Notes under the pieces: generated by a model | Databases searched by the model: none | The model's input: the letters and a program-made list of their open reading frames with translations, nothing else | Told to the model about the DNA's origin: nothing | Made by a program: the position numbers and the translations under genes | Source of the DNA: Ochotona curzoniae | Lineage: Eukaryota > Chordata > Mammalia > Lagomorpha > Ochotonidae | NCBI RefSeq assembly: GCF_017591425.1 | Contig: NW_024467106.1 | Location: forward strand, 25,472,501 to 25,536,500 | Reading direction: 5' to 3' | Length of the DNA stretch: 64,000 nt | Part shown: positions 24,265-35,129 of the stretch, one piece after another | How the letters are laid out: each line of letters starts with the position of its first letter | Position numbering within the stretch: position 1 is the stretch's first letter

Positions 24265-24640
24265 TGATTTTATATTTTGCACGAAAGTTGCCTCATATCA
24301 GAGAGAACATATATTTGTCTTTTGGGGGTTGATTTATTTCACTGAGCCTAACAGTCACTACTTGGGACCATTTAGTTATAAATAGTAGAATTTCATTATT
24401 TTTAATGGCTGAGTAGTATTCCACTAAGTAGATACACCACAGATTCTTTATCCACTCCTCTTTTGACAGGCATCTGTGCTGTTTCCATGTCTTTGTTATT
24501 ATACATTGTGCAGTTGTAATATAGAATTATAGATCTCTTCCTTATATACAGATTTTATTTCCTTTGTATGTATTCCCAGAAGTGGGATCTCAGGGTCACG
24601 TGACAGGTCAATTGATTGAAATTGAGCTGTACTCCTTTCA
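24265..24640 (-). mobile_element. L1 ORF2 C-terminal fragment, antisense
   Basis: Antisense order of the end of ORF2: cgaaagttgcctcatatcag, gggttgatttatttcactga, tttttaatggctgagtagta, attctttatccactcctctt, gctgtttccatgtctttgtt, cccagaagtgggatctcagg. Frame-destroying differences are frequent. Confidence 0.85.
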
Positions 24641-25358
24641 AAGCATAAAATGTAATTGTCTGTTGATTGTTATCATTAAAGGACTCTGTGAAATGGCTAT
24701 CAGGGCAGCACCTGGATAACTCCCTGTATTCATTTGGGGACATCCTGGAATCCCCAGCCAAACCTGCATGTGTCACTTCACATTTGCAATTCTTGTCTTA
24801 ACTTTTGAGTCGAGTCCATAGGAAAATTTGGCACAGAAGTTTGAAAATAAAGACCAAGATACATTTGATTTTCCTTTTTCTGGGTCATAAATTAATTTTT
24901 AAAACAACCATATGTAAATGATAATTCAAATTAATGTTTGCTTATTAAAAAAAAACAGAATTTACTGTAATTACAGTGAGTGACTAGAGGGCCAGGCTTG
25001 AAAACGTCATACATAACAAATGAATTCTAAAGGACTACGTGGAAGATAACAAGGGGATATGACGCAGCAGTAACTACCACTGTCGTCAGCTGTCAATTGT
25101 TCAAGAACCAAAGTCCTAAAACCATGTTCAAGCCTGTGTCATTATTTTATCATCTAATTCGATTAGTATTTAAAGAGAAGAAATACATATGTTTTAATAT
25201 CCATAGTAAGAGATAGCTTCTACTTTCAAGCAAGTAGTCTCTACATTAATGCAGCAATGTGAGTATTAATTTGGAAATTAATGTGTAAAACACAGTTGTC
25301 AGCTGAACACTGTCTAAATGACGTTTTATCTGATTGATTTCACTGAAAGTCAAATCTT
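24641..25358. other. No recognised feature
   Basis: Unassigned sequence between an L1 and an LTR. The first 140 bases could be a further diverged stretch of the antisense L1. Confidence 0.4.
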
Positions 25359-25690
25359 TGACTATAATTTGAATGTATGCCCCCAAAATTTTATATAGTG
25401 GAAATGGGAACCTTAAACTTATATGTCAATGGCATTTGCAAGTGGAACCTTTGAGTTAATTAGCAATAAGTAAGGTCATGAGGATTGGATTCCCATGATG
25501 GCTTAATGACTATGAGAAGAGAGAAGAGAGTTGAAGTGCCACATGCCACTCTCGTAACGCCTATACATATTATGACACAGCAAAAAAGTTCCTCACAAGA
25601 GACACACATTGGCTTTTGCCATCTCAGAACCATGAGAAGTAAATACTTTCCACTTGTAAATTATTTAATCTGTGGTTCTCTGTAATAGAA
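25359..25690 (+). mobile_element. MLT1 solo LTR (MaLR)
   Basis: Ordered MLT1 blocks: tttgaatgtatgcccccaaa, cctttgagttaattagcaat, ggtcatgaggattggattcc, tgatggcttaatgactatga, acagcaaaaaagttcctcac, cagaaccatgagaagtaaat and tttaatctgtggttctctgt at the 3' end. No internal retroviral sequence adjoins. Confidence 0.85.
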
Positions 25691-26783
25691 GAGGGAAACA
25701 TATTATAATATCCCTCTATGAGAGACATAAGAAAAAGTCTCCCAGTGATATTGGGAAATTATTCCTGACCCAACTATTAACTAGATCCATATTCACACTA
25801 TACTAAGATATCACAGGAATACTAGAAGATGCTGGATGAAGTGATACATTCTCTAGATGGAACATTGGTCTTGGGATCCATTTCAATGGCACATGGTGAG
25901 GTTTTGCAAAGCTTCATAGCTTTTCTTTTACATTTATACATTCAATATGTGAGGATTTGCTGCATACATACAAAATAATATTTAGCACCATCTGCTTAAA
26001 ATTTAAGTGATAGAAGTAGGTATATGTAAATACATCTAAAATAATTAGTCATCAGGTTAATATAAACTATATAATTTGATCAACTTGTTTGTGACTGAAA
26101 ATACTCTGATACCCACTTTAAAATACATGTATGGTACAGATCGAATTCAATCTCAACAAACCTTTCTTGACTTGGAAAATGGTAAGACATAAAGATCAGT
26201 TTGACTTTGTCCTTTCCATTTGTTATACAATAAGTTACCAAAATGTTAGATTTCTTCTTTGGCTCAAATTTATTTGGGTAAATCTTACCACGCCTAGCAA
26301 CCTATCTCTTTCTCTGTTTTCAATGTGTTAACTTTAGTTCATCTTCCCGACTTCATTCAGATACTCGTCCTTCAGTATTCATTTCTTCATGAACATCCAC
26401 GGATAGGGCATCCTTAACCTGTGCCCTGGACATCCTGTCTCATGTCTTCTTAACGGCACCACAACCTAATTACTCTGGAAACCCAAGCCCTTTCTACTTC
26501 CCCGTGGCATGTGACTTTGTCCCTTACACAAGGGGGGTGCGGAATTGTAGTAGGAATAAAGGACAAAATGCAGTTCTCAGTGATGAACGACGAGCCAGGG
26601 GAGATATATAAAATTTAATGTGAAAAAATTCCTGGCGCCTGGAGATTTAACAGGGTCCAGAAGTTTGAAATAGTTTAAGTTATGGAAAATGGCCCTTTTG
26701 CACAATTCCTGTTTCCTTCTTTTGGCATGCTTAATTGGCTATCAACAATACTGTACCAAGATTTGTGATTAATGTTATCGTCG
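25691..26783. other. No recognised feature
   Basis: Unassigned sequence. The stretch 26330-26530 has weak L2-like pyrimidine phrases (tcatcttcccgacttcattc, cttcagtattcatttcttca), too diverged to call. Confidence 0.4.
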
Positions 26784-27140
26784 TGCGGTTGACCTCTCCT
26801 CATCCACAAGGTATATGCTCCAAAATCACCCAGAGATGACACGAAATTATAGACAGTGTCAAAGCCTCTGTACTCAGGGCCTTTTCCCATACTTGCATGC
26901 ACATCATAAAACAAAAAGTTATAATAATAAAGTATAAAGTATAATTTATTAGTTAGGTACAGTAAGAGAGTAATAACAACAGCTAATGATAAAACAGAAT
27001 TAAAACAAAATTTGTTGCAAAAATCTTACACAGATATGATTTCTTTCTAGGAAGAAGCCACAAAAATATCACTGGACTGCAGTTGACCCTGAGTAACTGA
27101 AAGTTCAGACAAAGAAACCACAGATAAGGGGAGCCTACTG
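26784..27140. mobile_element. Tigger-type non-autonomous DNA transposon
   Basis: The right end is gataaggggagcctactg. The left end, cctctcctcatccacaaggt, is its diverged inverted counterpart. Interior blocks aggtatatgctccaaaatca, ataatttattagttaggtac, agtaagagagtaataacaac and cagttgaccctgagtaactg match a pogo/Tigger-derived element. A 79-codon minus frame at 26675-26914 overlaps the left part and is not a transposase. Confidence 0.75.
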
Positions 27141-27419
27141 TGTAGAAATGATAGGAAAAGTTCAGGCTCTAAACTTCAATGGCAAAATTCAGTGCAGCAC
27201 TAAGGCGTACTATAAACACTGCTACAAAACTGATGTATCATCACAGACACACTCATCAGCAATTTAACAGAGATTTCATATAAGGAATTAATGAATAAAA
27301 CAAGAGCAGTAAAAAGACAAAAAAGTGAGCAGTGAGATGCTACAGAAATGACAACTGCAGCTGCTGTACCATGCGTCTTAGTAACTAGAAGCTTGGATAA
27401 ATGGTCCTGAAAAACTGTA

Positions 27420-27860
27420 CATAGTCCTTTAAGAAGGCATGCTGCTGGCTGACTCTGGGACCTCAGGAGCTCAGAACAGGGACCAACAGAGCTGCCCTTG
27501 GCCCTATGAGAAGCTGTGCCATCTGGCTTCTGCTGGTGATGTGCAGAGATACCATGAGGTCGATATAAGGACTACAACTTAAAGGATACTGGAAATTGGA
27601 GACACCTGCTGCTATGCAAGCAACTGCTGTGTTCAAAGTGAAGTACCATTAGCAGGGTGGCCTTGATAAGGTCAGGAAACAAGCATATAAATAAACAGAA
27701 GCAGGATTCTTTTCTCCTTTGCTTTCTAATTTCTCTCTCGTTACCGACACAATAATGCCTAATAGAAACCAGCTGGGAAAGGGGGACAGCCATTTGTGGA
27801 ATTCCAAACATAGTAGTGTGAGCTGAAACTGAAAGACAAGCACTTCATAATCAGTAGGGA
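27420..27860. repeat. Probable ancient interspersed repeat, class unknown
   Basis: A locally GC-richer block containing ggctgactctgggacctcag, gccatctggcttctgctggt, ggagacacctgctgctatgc, gcagggtggccttgataagg and ctgaaactgaaagacaagca. The phrases resemble a medium-reiterated placental repeat that I cannot name. It may be an LTR. Confidence 0.35.
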
Positions 27861-29019
27861 AAAAAATAAGCAAGGAAGGCGTCTTTCCCATTGAAGTTGG
27901 TTTCAGCTCTCGTCTTGCTCTTTGGAAATTTCATGACCTCTTGAAAGAAGCTGAGGCTAACTGAGGCTGTCTGAAAGGTATTGCATAATTTTACAGTGCC
28001 TCTGATGTGGCCCTGTTTGTCCATCCTCTTACCTGGCTGATAAGAAAGAAAGTTTATGAAAAGCAAGAATTTCCTGGCTCCACTTTTTTCACAATAATTT
28101 CTAATCCAGTTGGAAAAAGTTTCTTTAAAGTAAAGACATACTTTTAATTCCCCGGTATAGACTCTTTCAGATTTTGCACAGAAATACAAGGATCAATTTC
28201 ACTCTGAAAATGGTCCTGTGCACTTGGACAAACTATACAGGGAGAGCTGAGCTCCTTCCTTAGATATTCTTGAGCTGCCAGTTTGCTGTTAGACGCCTTT
28301 ATCAGTCTCTGATTTCTTGAAAAATAAGCCTCGACCTCTAAATAGTCTTCTCTGAACATCATTAGCCTAAGTAGACACTTAGAAGAAATGCTAAGTGTTC
28401 CATAAGCCTCATGATGTTGCTTTTAGCTAAGAACACTTATTTACCATTAAAATACTAATGAAAGATTTCTTCCTTTTTTGCCACACCCAATCACAACACT
28501 GAATCCAAACCAACACCGCATGATTCACTTTTAAAATTCTTTGGGCAGTTTCATCCCATAGCTTGACTTTAAACTTGTCTTTATGGGCGATCAGATTTGC
28601 TCAGGGGCTACAACCAGCAGGAACCCTCAGCTCATACAGCTTTGCACAGGAGAGAAAACATTCTTTCTTGGCTTTGACTGTTCTACCGCAATTTCTCTCC
28701 TCCTGATTCTTATAGCTCGTGTCCAGTTGGTCAGTCAAGCATGTCGGCAACAAAAAGAAAATAGCTTTGGGAATGTAGCAAGGACTGCTTAGAGTGAAAC
28801 AATCAACATAAACAAGCTCTTATATACTTTGTTATTTCAATCTAAGGGGAAACAGCTTTCATAATTGCACTTCAACTATTGAACAATATAAAAGCCAATT
28901 CAATAAATTAACTAACAGTGACAACCTAACACATTGTGTTAGACATGTCGTGTGAAACAATCTAAAACTTCAAAAATTCTGGATAATACAACCAAAAAAA
29001 TTATTCTTGATGCAGTCAT
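27861..29019. other. No recognised feature
   Basis: Unassigned sequence. A 112-codon minus frame at 27851-28189 and a 72-codon frame at 28144-28362 carry no recognisable domain and no splice pattern that I can support. Confidence 0.4.
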
Positions 29020-29195
29020 TGTGGCAGTTAGCAAAGCCTGCATCCCAGCTGCTCCACTTCTGATCCAGCTCACTACTAAAGCACATGATAAGCAGCTGTT
29101 GTTGGCACAAGTACTTATGCTCTTGTCACCCAAGTGAAATACCTAGATGCAGTCCCTGGATCCGGCCCTGAGTCTTGGCCAGACGCATTTAAAGC
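29020..29195 (+). mobile_element. Old diverged CSINE
   Basis: gtggcagttagcaaagcctg, catcccagctgctccacttc, tgatccagctcactactaaa, gttggcacaagtacttatgc and gaaatacctagatgcagtcc give the head-to-middle order of an old C repeat. The 3' half is lost or unrecognisable beyond about 29195. Confidence 0.6.
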
Positions 29196-29544
29196 CTTTC
29201 CATTCTCATGTTGTGTGTGCTGTACCTTGGCAACAATGTACTATTTCTGCAGAAGTGATGCTGTACCTGTTTCTAGGCCTTGGCAAATTGACAGCTTCCA
29301 CCACCCATCTCTTGGAAGACTTACTCCTGAAAAACAGCCACCATACTGTGAGGAAGCCCAAGCAACTCCATGGAGAAACAAATGCAGAAAACCAAAGCCC
29401 TGCTCAGTTTCAAACTGTACCAACTTACTGGTCATTTAAGCATGGCGGGGAGAGTGTGCCTTGAAGTGGGTCATCTTGACCCAAAGGAGTCCAATCTTGA
29501 CCTAAAGAACAATGAACAAAATAAAATAACCTGGGTTATCGTTG
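29196..29544. other. No recognised feature
   Basis: A mixed-composition stretch with overlapping open frames of 101, 105 and 81 codons at 29134-29615. They overlap in several frames on both strands, extend into SINEs, and none shows a domain. Confidence 0.4.
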
Positions 29545-29878
29545 TAATGCTACAAGTCAAACTGCTGCTTGGGACACCTGCATCCCTTATCAGAGTGATT
29601 GGGCTTAATTCATAATCATTCTGATTCAGGTCCAGATTTCTGCTAATGCCTTTGGGAGGCAGCAGATGATGACCCAGCTACATGAATCATTAATACCCCT
29701 ATGAGAGACCCAGATGGAGTTTCCAGCTGCTGACATTGGCTGGCCCAACCCTCACTGATGTTGACATTCAGGAACTGTACCAGTAGATGGAAGAGTCTCT
29801 CTCTCTTTCTATCTTTCTCTGTGTCTCTCCACCCTTTCTTTCTGGGTTGCCCTTTCAGCAAATACATCTTTTAAAAAT
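29545..29878 (+). mobile_element. CSINE, older subfamily, near full length
   Basis: Blocks are aactgctgcttgggacacct, gtccagatttctgctaatgc, ctttgggaggcagcagatga, tgagagacccagatggagtt, ggctggcccaaccctcactg, agtctctctctctttctatc and a gcaaatacatcttttaaaaa end. Confidence 0.85.
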
Positions 29879-30080
29879 AGATCATTTTTATATTGCAACT
29901 TTCAGATAAATTTTGAAGAGTTCAATAAACAGCAGGCATCTACTACATAGAGTTGTTTCCACAGATGAGATAACATTCTCAAGATATTACGAAGTCTTGT
30001 CCAACTCACTAAAAAAACTCTGTTTTCTTTCCCAAGACACAAAAATTTCCTGTTTCTATATTTGAGTTATGAATATGAGG

Positions 30081-30188
30081 TCTTCAAAAATTTATGCAAA
30101 ACACATGTTAAAACAGCCTATGCATGAATTTTAATTTTCTTTAAAAAGATGATGGTTTAAAGGTATTTTTCTGTCAAATTTTTGAAAT
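30081..30188 (+). mobile_element. Small MITE-like element, third copy
   Basis: The left end tcttcaaaaatttatgcaaa is close to the reverse complement of the right end, tttctgtcaaatttttgaaa. The interior has cctatgcatgaattttaatt. The inverted termini pair more clearly here than in the 14745 copy. Confidence 0.65.
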
Positions 30189-30508
30189 ACCATCACATAT
30201 TCTGAAAAGAGGAAAATGGCATTAAGACGGAAAAACACATTACAAAATAGAAAATCCAGAGACATCTACATTTTCCCATGGTGTAAGCAGCCATCTCAGA
30301 AAGGGGACCAAGGACCCATGGCCTTCTATTTCCTTCCTGTTGGTCTATCCCTTCTCCCTCAGCAACTTTGCGCATGCCATTGTATCTTCCACACTCACAG
30401 GTATTCTTTTTTATCTCTTTTCATAAATCCAGAGAAAATCTTGTGGCCATAAGAAGAAAAAATATAAGGGTACCTGAAAACATTCTTGAAAAATGAAACT
30501 ACAACTTA

Positions 30509-30637
30509 AGGGAAGGGAAAGAAGAAAGGAAGGAAGGGAGGGAGGGAGGAAGGAAGGAAGGAAGGGAGGGAGGGGGGTAGGAAGGAAGAGGGGGAAATAA
30601 AGGAATGAGGGAGAAGGAGAGAGAGGGGAAGGGAGGG
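30509..30637. repeat. Purine-rich (GGAA/GGGA)n tract
   Basis: About 130 bases almost purely A and G on the + strand, with ggaaggaa and gggagggagg units. A mirror-like polypurine run of this length could adopt triplex structure. Two minus-strand proline/serine/leucine-rich open frames over it are compositional artefacts. Confidence 0.95.
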
Positions 30638-30950
30638 TGCAAATGTCCATTTCCATGAACTTTCTGAGGATCCCTTATATGCATAACTTAAAAAAAAAAA
30701 AGAAGAAACTCAAGTAAACTTACGGTTTAATTTTCTATGAAGTAGTTAAGGTGCCTTTGGAGAGCCAGGAAAGGAATATCAAATCCCAACAACAATCCTT
30801 TAAAGTACTGATATTTTGGTCTATTTTCACAGATCCTGGACCACTTCTTCAACAAAAGCTGATGTGAAAACCACTCATTGAAAATAGCAGCACCACAAAC
30901 AGACCACGCACCATGTCCCTTACTTATTTTTCTCCATAGCACTTAAAAAT
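30638..30950. other. No recognised feature
   Basis: Unassigned sequence. Confidence 0.4.
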
Positions 30951-31460
30951 AAGATATCACGTCACATTTGTTTATGTATGTTAATTATTTTGACCCTGGC
31001 CAAAATGCATAAATTCAGTGAACATGTATGTTATTTTTCATTTATGAAAATATCTCTGTTCCCTGAAATGAAGCCAGGCCCATCTAAGCCGCCCATAAAA
31101 TTTGGATAAAGTCATGTTGTTTTATGTGCTTTTGTAGCTTATTTTAAGAACATATTGTGGCAGTTGGAAAAATGAGCTCCAAAATGCAAAGAACCTACTT
31201 TAAAAAATAACTTTTAAAATGCTCTATTTGGGTAAGACATCATGTTTTTTTTTTTATGGGTTGAAGTATCTTTTTGGCAATCAGATCCTATAAAATATTT
31301 TATAACTGGTGTTAGATAATATTAAGTGCACAAATTTCTTCTTGAGTTTTCCCAGTTCTGTCTTTTGTCTAGGTAGATTGTTAATGGCTTTCCAAAGGAA
31401 AAAAATCTTAACTGTTAACTAATGAAAATTTTCTTTCCTTTAGTGATTTTAATGAACATA
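30951..31460. promoter_or_regulatory. Repeat-poor candidate conserved non-coding block
   Basis: No transposon was recognised and there is no long open frame. Its composition is balanced, and it contains short motif-like words such as tgttttatgtgcttttgtag and ccaaaatgcataaattcagt. Its place in the middle of a 3.5-kb repeat-poor tract is the only real argument. Regulatory function is inference. Confidence 0.2.
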
Positions 31461-34132
31461 ATCTAGTGGCCTTATTCCACACCTAGCTTTTGGCATTAGG
31501 CTTTTTTTTGTTGTTGTTATTCCTTTTATTTTTGATTTAGTAATTATTTAGAAGTGATAGCTTTTAAGCCATTTGGACAAATCTATAGGTCTCTAGAACA
31601 AATATTTGTTGGACTAAACAGTTAAATAAATACTGCTAGTACAAACTGGAATCTACAGTGGGATCTAGACTGACCAAAATTCACATCTTGTAACTGGCCT
31701 ATGACCTTATGTCTAATAGTGTGCTGACTTTAAGGACTTTTAACACATATTTGTATTTTACTTTAGTTTATACAACATATTCAATAAATAAGAAAAAAAG
31801 AAATACATTAATGCTTTATGTTCAAGACCTTAATGTCAGATAATATATTCGTATGTGAATGTTTTGTTTGCATTTATTTGCTCTCAAGTTGAAAATCAAT
31901 GGTGGTGAACTGCCAAGAGCTCATCAGTGAAATAATTATTTTATTCAGAGTAATAACAATCACAAACATTAGTTTCAATGAGTTTCTCGCTTTGCCATCA
32001 CAAAAAAGTTGAATAAATTTTTTTTTTATTCTACTCTGAGAGATAGATGAGATAATATCATCCTCTATATTCTATAACTTTTTTAAAAAAAATAATTTTA
32101 TCAGGCCTAGAGGGATAAAGATCTAAAGATACATAAAATTTGGTCAGATATTTTTGTTAATATAAAAACATGGTGTCCATTTTAGTATTTGGAACCACTC
32201 TCCAGAAAAAGAGAAAGTAGGAATAAAAAAGAAATATGCTGTGAGATCCTGGACATGCCACACTCATCCAGGGGTGTGAATCATAAAGGAGGTGTCAGAT
32301 GACGGATGTTATCTAGCTCTCACTGACAATATTCTTTGCAGAAAAAGGTAAAGGAACATTCTGTCATGCTGAAGCATGGGCATCAACTTGCATATTTCAT
32401 TGGAAACTATAAAATGGAGATTTTTCTTGAATGTTGAACTTCAGAGTACATTGTTGAACTCCAAGTACATTGGTAACTCCAAATCCTAGAAGAGAGCTTC
32501 TCAGAAGGCTTTAACGCTTAGTCAAGGCCACCTTTGCTACCACATCAATGAAGTAGCTATAAGTGTGAGAATTACCTCACATCACCTATAAATAGACAAA
32601 CACTTTCTGAAAAACATGGCAATAATATCTGCTATTTTATTCTGATCTGCATTGATATTGGCCAAATTGATTCAAATATGGAAGCACTTAAAAATTGTAA
32701 CAATCAAGACAAAATGCCATACAAAACGAAAGGCACATTCATTCAAGAATAGCACAATGTATGTTACTTTGAGAATTTTGAGTTGTAGTTAGCCTTCACA
32801 ATTTTTATTTTCTGAAATTTAAGAGTGTGGCCAATAGTAAGTAAATTAAAAATAAAAGACTCCCTCTCCCCAAAAACATGCTCATAAAATGCACCAGTAG
32901 GAATGATTTCATGGCAGAATACCATGGACAAAATCAGTTGTAAAACGCTTTCTTTCAAGACTCCATGTTTTATGATAATGAGTTGTATATGAGAGAAGGC
33001 ATAAAGCAAATAAGGTTATCCATAAGAATTTTGCAAATGCAAAATAACAAAGAAAAATAATAAGTGTTTGCAGTTTTATTGTCAGCAGAAATATATCATG
33101 GTAATAACAATGAAGTTGAAAAACATTTCAAAATTTTGGTGGAATGGTTGCAAACAGCTTACTAATAAGTGGTTAGAGTGCAAGCTAGGATACATGGGTG
33201 CTCTATCCGCTTGTGCCACCAAAAACCCTTAGGAAAGCCATGTGAACTCTCCAGCATGAGGAGTGGTTGCATTTTACAACTGCTACATCTCTTCTGTCTT
33301 GGAGGTTCATTGATATTTCTCCCTATAGATTTTTGGAAACCATACAGTTAACCTCATTTTCACTTTGTCTAGTTTTCATCATCAACTTCCAATTTATTCT
33401 TTGTATTAACTTTAATAAGTTATTTAATATCATGTAATGATTTGTAGCCTTTTATTCACAATAGTGGTGTGATTTTAAGTCTGCCATTCATTTTAATTGC
33501 ATTAAGGAGAGAGCAATAGAAAAGGACGATTTCGTGCTTCAAATGCTATCATACAATAATGATGCATTTTTAAATAAAGTCACAATTCCTATAAAGACAA
33601 ATTATCCTTAATAATGTTACAATATTAAAGCACTTTTCAAATGATATCTTATTGCTGCAGATTATATAAAGTCAAACTTTCATACATTGTTAATTTATGA
33701 TATAAATTAACAAGTCTAGTGAAATAAAAGTCTAGTGAAATAAAATTTTACAGTTGGACCAATAGTCAGGAAAATGTTTAATGTTTCATTTCAATGTGGG
33801 CTTTAAAACTCAATTGATCTGAGCCTACAGAAATAAGAAAATCCAGCTCAAATATGCATGTTTGAATATTATTTTAAATGTGTTATAAAGACAAAAAATG
33901 ATATAAACAGGAAATGACAAACTTGAGACATTGGCTCATAGACGTTAGATATGTCTAAGGGGTTCAGACGCAGCAGCTCAGGGCTTTTAGTGTTTTTCAA
34001 TTGTTCTATGCAAAGGTCTCTACATCTGAATTCTTGCTCTAGAAGTTGGGGAGAAAAAGAGGAAGGATCTAGATTAAATCAATATACGGAAAAAGAATAG
34101 CTATGATTGCTTACTCCTAAATCAACTCCAAT
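31461..34132. other. Repeat-poor AT-rich stretch
   Basis: About 2.7 kb without a recognised transposon. Short poly-T runs occur near 31505 and 32022. A fragment near 33167 (aagtggttagagtgcaagct) faintly resembles a CSINE head but does not continue. Confidence 0.45.
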
Positions 34133-34651
34133 TGTATTAGCATTCCCCAAAGAGACAGAGCCAATAGGTTACATAAAAACATGGCAGAGGAAATGTTGAG
34201 GGATAATTCTTATTGTAGGAAATGGCTTTGTGACTATGGACATTGATATGTCCCATCATTTGCTGGACTTCTCTTCTAAGTAGAGATAAGAAAGCTGGTG
34301 ATAATATTCATTCTGACCCAAAGGCCTGAATATCTGAAAGGTTCCTGGCCCAAATCCTGGAGTCAAAACGCCTGAGAAGTTAGAGTTCTTGTATCTAGGG
34401 GCAAGAGAATATGATTGTTTCAGTTCCACAACGAACAGCAAATTGTTCTTCATCCTTTCTTTCCTATCCTGGCCCTCAAGAACGGGATGATGCCTGCTCA
34501 CATTGGTGAAATCCAATCTTCTCTGGACAGTCTTTTCATCAGTATGCCAATCCTTACCAGAAATACACTCGTAGATATGGCCATAAATAGCATCTTACCA
34601 GCTCTCCCAATCTCCCTTACCTCAAACTGCTATCTAAATTAAACCATCACA
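34133..34651 (-). mobile_element. Complete ERVL/MaLR-like solo LTR with TG...CA ends, antisense
   Basis: On the minus strand the element starts tgtgatggtttaatttagat and ends in ctaataca, giving canonical TG...CA termini over about 519 bases. On the + strand the diagnostic blocks are ccccaaagagacagagccaa, cccaaaggcctgaatatctg, ctatcctggccctcaagaac, gatgatgcctgctcacattg and agaaatacactcgtagatat. No internal retroviral region adjoins. The family name is uncertain, but the copy at 50176-50600 belongs to the same family in the opposite orientation. Confidence 0.8.
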
Positions 34652-34814
34652 CCAATTGTTTTACAATGAAATTCATTTTATTAAATTGAAAACCAATAGA
34701 TTCTAGACTTTTGTTTTTGCTTTTCTTATTGAAGAAACAGTTAATCAAAAAAATTATGTATAGTGATAAAGAAATTGGGGATGTTGTTAGGAATAGGAAA
34801 TCCTATGGAGGTCA

Positions 34815-35129
34815 GAGTTCTGGGATAGAGGCCAAAACCTATAATGCCAGCATACCATTTGAGCACCCAGCTCCTATCCAGGATGCGCCATCTCCATTAC
34901 AGCTCTCTGCTGAATGACCTGGGAAAGGCAACAGAAAATCTCCCAAGTTCTTGGGACAACCACATGAGAGATCGTGAAGAATCTCCTGGCTCCTGGCTAT
35001 AGAGCCTGGTTTCATACTAGCCATGGAAGCCTTTTAGGAGTGAACCAGAGGACAGAAGATCTTTCTCTATAAATCTCATTCTTTCTGTATATCTACTTTT
35101 TAAATAAATAAATAAATATTTTTTAAAAA
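34815..35129 (+). mobile_element. CSINE, older subfamily
   Basis: Contains gagcacccagctcctatcca, ttacagctctctgctgaatg, acctgggaaaggcaacagaa, ccacatgagagatcgtgaag, gagtgaaccagaggacagaa, gatctttctctataaatctc and an aaataaataaataaat tail. Confidence 0.85.

Noticed and set aside
26330..26530. Weak L2-like pyrimidine-rich stretch
   Set aside because: Too diverged to distinguish from chance without a profile search.
28560..28800. Possible processed pseudogene
   Set aside because: No recognisable protein, no poly-A tail and no target duplication.
30411..30684. Proline/serine-rich open frames on the minus strand
   Set aside because: Produced by the polypurine tract and not by coding sequence.
33160..33260. 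CSINE head-like phrase aagtggttagagtgcaagct
   Set aside because: The similarity ends after about 25 bases and no middle or tail follows.
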